From Cantharellus purpuraceus (taxonomy: Eukaryota; Basidiomycota; Agaricomycetes; Cantharellales; Hydnaceae): a stretch of DNA of 64,000 bases. Below are positions 57,566 through 64,000 of the stretch, piece by piece. Under the pieces are notes generated by a model. It was not told the origin of the DNA and ran no database searches. It was given only the letters and a program-made list of their open reading frames with translations. Both the position numbers and the translations under genes were made by a program. Positions within the stretch are counted from its first letter, which is position 1. The number at the start of each line of letters is the position of its first letter. Where the stretch lies: positions 124,001-188,000 of the forward strand of contig JALBUN010000001.1 of NCBI GenBank assembly GCA_025174535.1. Direction: 5' to 3'.

Positions 57566-58659
57566 TTGAAAATGCCACAAATCTTTGAAGATATAAAAGC
57601 AATCAAAGGCTGGATAAGTGACAATGATGCACTGATAAAAGCTATGGCAAGTCAAATGGAAGTAAAAGATGAATTAATATCTGATCTTATAAATGTCAAG
57701 TCTTGGATGAGTGAAAAGGATAGGCAGATCACTATGCTTGAACAACAGGTTAATTCCCAGAGTCAGGAAATTCAGGTGCTTAAGAAACAGGTTGAGGAAA
57801 AAATACAATTATAACTACTTTGACAGACAGGAAAGAGAATTTAGATGAATGGATGAGTGAAATGAATGATATTGTATCAGGATTTGGAACAGATATTCAT
57901 AAACTTCAGAGACAGGTTAATAGGTGTGTTGCCACAATATCAGACCATGGAACAGATATTCATCAACAGGTCAATACACATAATGCAGAGAATCTTATAT
58001 TGGACTATAGAACAGATATTCATAAACTTCAGAAACAGGTTAATAGATGTATTGCAACAATATCAGACATTGTGGAATGGAAATCTGAAGTGCATGAGTG
58101 GATTGTAGAAACAGATGATACTGTAGTGGAACTTGGAACAGACATTAATAAACTTCAGAAACAGGGTGATAAATATAAAGCAATAATATCTGAGATTGTT
58201 GACTGGAAATTTGATATGAATCACTGGGCTGGAAAACAAGAACAGGAGGTAACAAGGTTACAGGAAAATGGTACCAGAAAGGTGACATTTAAGATAGTGA
58301 AAAGAGGTGTAGACTATATACTTATAGACTCAGATCAGTCTTGTAGACTAAATAGAATGGAATTATTCATAAATGGTGAGCCTAGAAAACTATCTACAAT
58401 ATATACTAGAAAGAATGAAATGTCATCATATGGCGTAGATGGTAATAGGATTAATTTTCAAACATGGAAGCAAGGAATGACTCAAGGTTTAAGGCATCAA
58501 GAAAAAAGGTCTAATGAACGATCTCAAACTCCTAGTTCAAGGCATCAAGAAAAAAGGTCTAAGGAACGATCTGATTCAGACTCTGATCAATCTGATTCAG
58601 ACTCTGATCAATCTCAAATTCCTAGTTCAAGAAAAAGATGTAGAGGGAGAACCCAGTAA
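57566..58659 (+). CDS. Coiled-coil protein with basic/RS-like tail (unit X)
   Basis: Two open segments, 57572-57814 (from the ATG) and the following frame to 58659, are separated only by a one-base difference in an A6 run at 57798-57803. One extra A would give a single protein of about 365 residues. Residues 1-80 are heptad-rich (MPQIFEDIKAIKGWISD...). Then a motif GTDIHKLQKQVNRC-ATISD recurs three to four times, giving a long coiled coil. A compact segment follows (VTFKIVKRGVDYILIDSDQ ... MELFINGEP) and finally a tail with two HQEKRS-ERS repeats, Asp/Ser repeats (SDSDQ) and RKRCRGRTQ. Coiled coil plus basic tail suggests oligomerisation and nucleic-acid binding, as in structural or nucleocapsid-like proteins. 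That is inference; no family was recognised. Transcribed in the same direction as the transposase. Confidence 0.6.
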
Positions 58660-59495
58660 TGTAAGCCTCCGAAGACGTAGGATACAAGGTCACCTTGGAG
58701 TGAATGGCTGTCCATGAGCAGTCTAATGATGTCCCTATCTGTCGTTTCATTTCTCCATGATTTCCCCTTTAGTAGCTCAACTTCACACGCCTCGTCAGCT
58801 GGCTTGATCAGCATTTCTTGCATCATTTGCTCCTCATATTGTGTCGTTGTGCCCTGGGAATTTGTATATAAAAAGGCGCTAGTTTTTGCCTTTGGAATCA
58901 AAAAACAAGTTTTCAGCCAACGCTCTAAGTCTACACTCTACATCACAATCCATCATCTCTACACTGAGGTAAAACACCTTGGTTCAACGATCAGATTTCC
59001 CTCCGCCACCGAGAGGTTGCTTCTCCTGAAACCAGCTTTCGCGTACCTCCCAACCAGGCTCCGCATTGTCATCCAGTCACAGAGCACGATCAGCCATCGG
59101 GACCGACCTTTTGCTCCCATCCTCATCCAACCACAGAGCACTATCCCACTTCCCTGTTACGAACCCTCGGCCTGATTGATCTTTGGAGTGCTGAACAACT
59201 GCGTTACACACCGTCTGCTTGCTAGGACCATTGCACGCAGGCTTATAGGATCTATTCCATAAGCGAACCGACACCGAGTGACATCATCGGGCTGCTCAAG
59301 GACAACGATTCAATTATCTGGTACACCATGCCGCTGCAAAGTCTCACCTACTGTCTGCTCAGTAAGTGCATCATTATCAACCCTCACAGCCAAAAGGCTG
59401 TCCTTTGATAATGTGATCAAACTGCTCCTGACAAGGTGACCTTCCATCTGACGTCATTACCATGATATGATAATATCCAATCGGCTGGTACACCT
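58660..59495. other. GC-richer non-coding insert inside unit X, with TATA box
   Basis: Composition jumps from A/T-rich to near-balanced right after the coiled-coil stop and falls back near 59500. A strong TATATAAAAAGGCGC box lies at about 58866-58880, followed by a C/A-rich stretch with CACTCTACATCACAATCC, typical of an LTR promoter/start region. Related 12-bp AAGGTCACCTTG-type palindromes lie near both ends (about 58686 and 59436). It may be a solo LTR or a MITE. No target duplication was found and no protein is convincing. Confidence 0.4.
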
Positions 59496-59765
59496 ATTTA
59501 GCTATGCAGCAAAGAATTTGGAATGAAAGACTGGCAAGATAGGAAACAAGGAACTGGTAGAAGAATGATAGATGAAAGGACAGGGAATTCTGTATGGGAC
59601 TTTGTTGTAGTATTCAGAACGAGTGCATGCATCTGGCTATTGACAACTTTAGAAAATATATATAATTCAATTTATAAATATTAGATAAAAATATGGACAT
59701 TCTGCTCTTCAGAACTATGCACATATCTAGTAAATAAATTTTATATATCCTTCTTTATTGACATC

Positions 59766-60256
59766 ATGGGTAAAGATAAGAAGTGCAATGATTGGAGTTC
59801 TCATGATCTTTGGGATTATGGTATAATGGTTGACACACAATGGACTAAACAGTTTTTTGAGACAGATTTTAGAGATATTACTTTAGATACTGATGATGAG
59901 ATCCTCAGTTTTGATTACAAAAAGATGATGTGAAATGTTTAAAGGAGTCTTCAAGAAAATTTTTACATACTTAGATAAGGAAGAATAAGGGAAAAAGTGC
60001 TTTAGAGGAAATGACAATACCTTGCATTCAAACATCGAGAAAAGTCCCCCAGTTTTACCTAGTAACTGTTACAAGAGAGCTTGATCATGCTATCACAGAA
60101 GGGTTGTTTTCAGAAGTGATAACAAATGTAAGGTGTTGTTTCCCTGTAACAGTAACAGGTATGAAACATATTAATAGTAGAAAGAATGTTCTACAGTGTT
60201 TTGAAGCATTTAAGAAGTTTGTAGATATACTTGATAGGAAATTAGATGAGAAATAA
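59766..60256 (+). CDS. Hypothetical 146-aa protein of unit X (2 exons)
   Basis: ATG 59766 opens MGKDKKCNDWSSHDLWDYG. The first exon ends at 59929; a GT-AG intron of 50 nt (59930-59979) leads to an exon running to TAA 60254-60256. The joined frame is 147 codons. The N-terminal half is acidic (DFRDITLDTDDEIL). The C-terminal half is a mixed domain (FYLVTVTRELDHAI ... CCFPVTVTGMKHINSRKN) ending in a charged helix. No known motif. The acceptor choice is the one that preserves frame; without splicing the first frame stops at 59933. It lies in a same-strand run of small genes upstream of the transposase. Confidence 0.5.
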
Positions 60257-60294
60257 TGAGTTTTGAAAATTAATATATAATAACCAGAGACACC

Positions 60295-60474
60295 ATGTTG
60301 AATATACCCGAGATTGGTGATAAGGTATCATTTATCAATGCAAGAACACAAATGACAGTGACAGGTATTGTTACATTAGTAACTGGCACTTTGTCAGATG
60401 ACACTTTGCTAATAACTGTTACTTATGATGACAATGAGATTCAGCTACCACTACGTGCACTACAACAAGTATAA
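60295..60474 (+). CDS. Hypothetical 59-aa beta-rich protein of unit X
   Basis: ATG 60295 (context CACC) to TAA 60472-60474, 39 bp after the previous stop. The product starts MLNIPEIGDKVSFIN and alternates Val/Thr/Leu (TVTGIVTLVTG ... LLITVTYDDNEIQLPL), the pattern of a small SH3-like or Tudor-like barrel. That fold is only a guess from the spacing of GDKVSF and the strand pattern. Confidence 0.45.
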   Translation: MLNIPEIGDKVSFINARTQMTVTGIVTLVTGTLSDDTLLITVTYDDNEIQLPLRALQQV

Positions 60475-60525
60475 GATAAATCAGATAAGTGAATATGCAA
60501 TATTTTTATTCACTCAAATGAAGGC

Positions 60526-60750
60526 ATGTGTGGTGATAGTGAAAAAATTCAAATTACTTGGAAGTGCAATCATATAACTACTACATCTGTAGTTACAGAT
60601 TGTAAGGATATTAAATGTCCTAAAAGCTCTGAACATTCAAAAAATACTCATCATGATACTAATGGTACTTATTGTTGTGTGAACAAAAGTTCAAATCTTG
60701 AAATTATCCAAGTGAAAATAGATGAAAAATGTTGTGAGTGTAGAAACTAG
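60526..60750 (+). CDS. Cys-rich 74-aa protein of unit X
   Basis: Starts MCGDSEKIQITWKCNH and carries nine cysteines (C2, C14, C26, C31, then CC, and a terminal CCEC) plus several histidines, ending CCECRN. Cys/His spacing does not fit a zinc finger class I know; it could bind metal or be disulfide-linked. No signal peptide is evident. Same strand as its neighbours and 51 bp after the 59-aa gene. Confidence 0.45.
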   Translation: MCGDSEKIQITWKCNHITTTSVVTDCKDIKCPKSSEHSKNTHHDTNGTYCCVNKSSNLEIIQVKIDEKCCECRN

Positions 60751-60768
60751 GACTTTTAAATCAACTCC

Positions 60769-61419
60769 TTATGAGGATTCTTTGAACATCTGATTTCTTA
60801 TACTTTGGAATATAATGTCAATAGCATTAGAACACTCTTCAAACTGAGCTTCTATGCTGTATCCAGAGGAAGGATATACAACAATTGAAACACCCTGATT
60901 GTTATTGGTGGTTTCATATAATTTTAACCTACCATCCTTAGTTATGATCATACCATAGATTGTGATTTTACTTTTCTTGAAAACTCTCTGCTGTTGTTTC
61001 AATGCAACAACCATTGATGTAACCAAATTGTTATACACATCACAGTTCTTACAAGTTTCCCCAGCAATAGAAATATCACACTTCTTGCCAGTTTCTCTAG
61101 CAATAGAAATATTACAACTAGGCAGATTATCCTGTTGCATGGTTTGCAGACTTGACATACAATGATTTTGTTGAATCCAGGTTGAATTACTTATTTCATT
61201 GCCCTTTTCAATCATCTTATTGTACAGTGCTTCTGGTGTTTTATCTCTTTCCTGAGAAACCAATCCAGCTGGAAAGAAGTCCTTTGGGGGATTTCTTAAT
61301 CTGAATTTTATGTAGATGGTGTCAGAGTCTATATACAAAGGATTTTCATCATCCTCTGGTTCTTTTTTAACAAAGACAGTAGATATTTTATGAACAACTT
61401 GCTTAGAGACAGACAACAT
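60769..61419 (-). CDS. Hypothetical 216-aa protein of unit X, opposite strand
   Basis: Uninterrupted from ATG (MLSVSKQVVHKISTVF) to the stop at 60769, convergent with the Cys-rich gene (18 bp between stops) and divergent from the transposase. It has an acidic KKEPEDDENPLYIDSD segment resembling a SUMO-site-plus-acidic motif, a short internal duplication (CNISIARETGKK / CDISIAGETCKN, 36-bp period in DNA), and a C-terminal alpha/beta segment (KITIYGMIITKDGRLKLYET ... SIVVYPSSGYSIEAQFE). No family recognised. Intact, unlike the transposase. Confidence 0.55.
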   Translation of the reverse strand: MLSVSKQVVHKISTVFVKKEPEDDENPLYIDSDTIYIKFRLRNPPKDFFPAGLVSQERDKTPEALYNKMIEKGNEISNSTWIQQNHCMSSLQTMQQDNLPSCNISIARETGKKCDISIAGETCKNCDVYNNLVTSMVVALKQQQRVFKKSKITIYGMIITKDGRLKLYETTNNNQGVSIVVYPSSGYSIEAQFEECSNAIDIIFQSIRNQMFKESS

Positions 61420-61515
61420 AGCTTCATAGAATAAATATTATTTAATTTAAAATTCAATTATCAAAAAAATGAACATATTTTTGTTTTACTGTAATATAAG
61501 AGTATCTTAGTCAAA

Positions 61516-62980
61516 ATGCCCTCAGACCAGCAAAAACGCACAAAGGAGCAAAAAGAGAAAGAGCAAAAAGAGAAAGAAGAAAAAGAGCTTCAGCAACTTA
61601 AAATGTGGAATGATCAAAGGGACAGAGCATATAATAAGTTGATGGACAATCATTGGAATTTTCTATACACAAAGTGGCCTGTCTTAGAACACAAAAATAT
61701 CATAGAACAAAACTAAAAGATATGAATGACATGGATGATGTAAAAAAAGTAGTATATAACAAGCTTGGACCAATACCAGTATTTTTCTTTCTTGTGTTAT
61801 TGTTTTCAGTTGAAGAACATTCTACACCTTATAGAGAGATAGAAAAAGGCTTGTTAGTACTATATCATCTACTCAAAGGTCCTACTTATGAAGAAATAGG
61901 AAATTTCATGCCATCAAGTAGCTTTTATGATGTTCATAAGGAATTTTATGGTCGTCTGCATCATCTTAACTTTGATCTAGATAAACAAGTTACTGATTCA
62001 CTGCGTACAATGTTCTCAAATATAATAATAAGGATATTATCAGCTCTTATAAAGAATCCTCCAAAAATGGAATCAGTGACATTACTTCTTGATGGTCATG
62101 ATACAAGAGGAATTTTGATTGGATCGACATCTGAAGAGGGGTACTCACATAAATTTAAAAGGCAGGATTTCGTACTCAAGTATGCATTGACATCAATCAA
62201 ATGGTTCTATTCACCTCACCTTCATTGGCATGTAAACTAAATCCTGATGCAAAAATGTTTGTAGAGATGGCTGTATGGAATAAAATAGATAAGAATGATC
62301 AGATAGGCTTTGATGGAGCTTATCCATCTGCTATTCCAGAAGTAGTAAAGGCAAGTATATTAAAGCCTAAGAACTTCTTTTATCCTTTTCGGAAGCCAAA
62401 AAATGTTGAACTTAAACCTGAAGAAAAGATTTTTAATAAGAAGTTTGGTGCCTTTCGTTCAACAGTAGAAGCATTCTTTGGAGGGTTTGGAATATTGTTT
62501 GAAAAATTTGATAATAAGAGATCTATTAGAACTACAAATCCTGCTGTCTTTAATCTGGAATTAAAGGTAGCATGTCTATTATGGAATATTAAGAAATTTG
62601 TAGAACTACGTAAGATCAAACCATCCCCTTATCATGAAAAATGGTGTGAACAATATTTTGATTACCCTGAGGAAGAGGACCCAGATATTGAGCCACCCAG
62701 ATCATTACTGGAAAGAGCAGAAGATGTTGACAAGATGACTCTATCTCAACAACGACTATTAGAAAGATGTGAGTATGATGTGGAGATGCATTATGAGACT
62801 GAAAATGAAGTAGAACAAATAATAAGGCAAAGAAAAAGGAAAGTACGTAGAATATTTAGTTAAATGGAAATGTTATGCAGAGAAAACTTGGGAAGCAACA
62901 TCAAGCTTTAAATCTACAGAATGTATTAAAGAGTATTGGAAAGACAATAGTAATAGTATTATTGTATACCTATGCTACAT
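61516..62980 (+). pseudogene. DDE transposase with C-terminal chromodomain (unit X; three frame breaks)
   Basis: Starts at ATG 61516 with a Lys/Glu coiled coil (KRTKEQKEKEQKEKEEKEL). After a one-base shift near 61705 comes a helical DNA-binding-like region (HSTPYREIEKGLLVLYHLL, PTYEEIGNFMPSS), a fungal transposase pattern. First catalytic Asp in LLLDGHDTRG (about 62090); a second shift near 62170; then FRTQVCIDINQMVLF; second Asp in GFDGAYP (about 62312); catalytic Glu in FGAFRSTVEAFFG (about 62467). The layout fits the DDE_Tnp_4/Harbinger-like group abundant in some fungi. A third shift in an A-rich run near 62845 opens a chromodomain (VEYLVKWKCYAEKTWE, then ECIKEYWKD). That domain would tether the enzyme to modified histones, as in chromovirus integrases. 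Breaks may be decay, tiny introns, or homopolymer errors in the assembly. Confidence 0.8.
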
Positions 62981-63045
62981 TCAACTGTAAATTTTTTTCC
63001 CAGAATAAAATTGAATATTTGTATGTTTTATACTTATAGGTATCT

Positions 63046-63543
63046 ATGGAGACTGATCCATTACTGAAACAGCGTCTCAATCAACAGTTTTACCAAAAGC
63101 CTTTTCACAGCAATCCACACCGGCTAGCTAATTGTACAACGTGTGACTGGTACCCCTTTGGACAGTATCTGGACCGTTCATATGCTGAAGGTGAAGTGTT
63201 CCAGCTTTCAAAGTATCCTCATATCAAATATGTATTTCTTGGTCTACAACCTGATAAAATAGGCTATAATGAAAGTGATCCTATTTTTGTAGCAGAATTT
63301 GCAGGTTTTCTGAATAAAACCAACAGATTTGTAAGTGGTTCTGATCCAACCTCTGGATATGCACACATTATAACCACACATGTGAATCAGGCGTTTGTTA
63401 GACAGCCAGGCCCAGATATAAATAGGCAGAAACTATATCTTGGCCGTACAGTGCACATGATCTACATAACTAGTATTGGTATACTATTGGCTTTGCTGTG
63501 TTGGACAGTGTCCAGACATACCAATGAAGATAAGAATTCATAA
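63046..63543 (+). CDS. Putative C-terminally anchored membrane protein of unit X
   Basis: 165 codons from METDPLLKQRLNQQF to TAA. A short cysteine motif (NCTTCDWYPFGQYLDRS) near residue 26 is followed by a soluble alpha/beta region (YPHIKYVFLGLQPDK ... HIITTHVNQAF). A strong hydrophobic span near residues 138-156 (HMIYITSIGILLALLCWTV) comes with a short charged tail (SRHTNEDKNS). No N-terminal signal peptide, so tail-anchored or type III topology is likely. An acceptor-like TTATAG lies just before the start, so an upstream exon is possible. A membrane protein is unusual cargo for a DNA transposon. No family recognised. It is the last gene before the right repeat. Confidence 0.6.
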   Translation: METDPLLKQRLNQQFYQKPFHSNPHRLANCTTCDWYPFGQYLDRSYAEGEVFQLSKYPHIKYVFLGLQPDKIGYNESDPIFVAEFAGFLNKTNRFVSGSDPTSGYAHIITTHVNQAFVRQPGPDINRQKLYLGRTVHMIYITSIGILLALLCWTVSRHTNEDKNS

Positions 63544-63621
63544 TGGCATGTCTAAATCTATGGAGAAAGAAGCTTGTTGATGATATAAGGTGATGATTTT
63601 TGTTTTTAAAATGACCTCCCT

Positions 63622-64000
63622 AGACGCTTGTTCGGAATCATGTCAGTATACAATATTCTGATGTATAGGAGATATACATCAGGATTTCAATGATACATAA
63701 AGCCAGGGAGTTGCAATTTGGATATCTTAAAAGATTTCGGATGTGTGAAATTTTCATAAATATAAACATATATTCTATATTTTAATAAACTTTAAAAGAT
63801 AAGATATTTGGTTGAGATGAACATAATCATTTACATGGATATAATAGGAATGTATGTATTAATATAATTGGTATTATATAGGGTATTTAGATATACAAAT
63901 ACCAGGTGGGGATTAAAGATAGTTCAAATTATGTTATAAGTATTGTATAAGAAAGAATCAATGATATTTGGATGTTCCTTCAAGAGAGTTGCCACCACTA
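63622..64000. repeat. Long direct repeat of unit X, right copy (cut by window end)
   Basis: Starts AGACGCTTGTTCGG after CTCCCT, and repeats 56467 onward with one substitution up to the last base of the window. Total length unknown. Confidence 0.97.

Larger units (their letters stand above)
56467..64000. mobile_element. Unit X: AT-rich multi-gene element with long direct repeats and a DDE transposase
   Basis: A sequence clearly richer in A/T than the nest begins at 56467-56470 inside element G's RT. Its first ~377 bp (AGACGCTTGTTCGGAATC...) recur at 63622 and run to the window end with one substitution. The repeat period is 7156 bp. Between the repeats: coiled-coil protein (57566-58659), a GC-richer insert (58660-59495), four small unknown genes, a minus-strand gene (60769-61419), a DDE transposase plus chromodomain (61516-62980) and a membrane protein (63046-63543). 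No reverse transcriptase, DNA polymerase, capsid or terminal inverted repeat is seen. It is either one element with direct terminal repeats or the first unit of a tandem array. Confidence 0.8.

Noticed and set aside
56467..64000. Unit X as a Polinton/Maverick or an LTR retrotransposon
   Set aside because: No protein-primed DNA polymerase, retroviral-type integrase, packaging ATPase or capsid motif was seen, there are no terminal inverted repeats, and there is no reverse transcriptase or RNase H.

Overview
The window looks like nuclear DNA of a filamentous basidiomycete, probably an Agaricomycete. Protein genes are cut by many 45-75 nt GT-AG introns. The mobile elements are Ty3/gypsy chromoviruses and LTR relatives. 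A captured rDNA piece carries a 5S gene in the same orientation as 25S rRNA inside the spacer, an arrangement typical of Basidiomycota. No genus can be named from the sequence.

Layout. (1) 1-5984: no gene I can recognise. (2) 5985-12041: a compact gene island with a 71-aa single dsRNA-binding-domain protein (3 exons), a 63-aa small membrane protein (3 exons), the splicing factor Sad1/USP39 on the minus strand (8 exons, 566 aa) and COP9 signalosome subunit 2 on the plus strand (12 exons, 487 aa). The last two are head-to-head across 400 bp. I assembled these exon structures by hand; frame is kept across every junction. (3) 12350-27430: about 15 kb with no recognisable gene, but holding a 46-bp-arm hairpin and a degenerate repeat. 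(4) 27459-56469: a dense nest of LTR retrotransposons. At least four LTR families (called A-D here), several with target-site duplications (TSDs), lie inside one another. One nearly complete Ty3/gypsy element (42736-49139, called H) has 350-bp LTRs that differ at one base. The older nest elements have a convergent layout: pol on one strand and, between pol and the 3' LTR, a gene on the opposite strand encoding coiled coils plus a Gal4-type Zn2Cys6 cluster. Three copies of that antisense gene are present. One is split by a solo LTR and by a 1.2-kb rDNA fragment (25S 3' end, spacer, 5S, spacer repeats). (5) 56467-64000: an AT-rich unit of about 7.16 kb, called X, bounded by direct repeats of at least 377 bp that differ at one base, inserted in the reverse transcriptase of a nest element. 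It has no reverse transcriptase. It carries a DDE transposase followed by a chromodomain, a coiled-coil protein with a basic/RS-like tail, a C-terminally anchored membrane protein, a Cys-rich protein and small unknown genes.

The strongest candidates for something undescribed are unit X and the antisense Zn2Cys6 gene of the chromoviruses. All family calls come from reading motifs by eye; no database search was possible.
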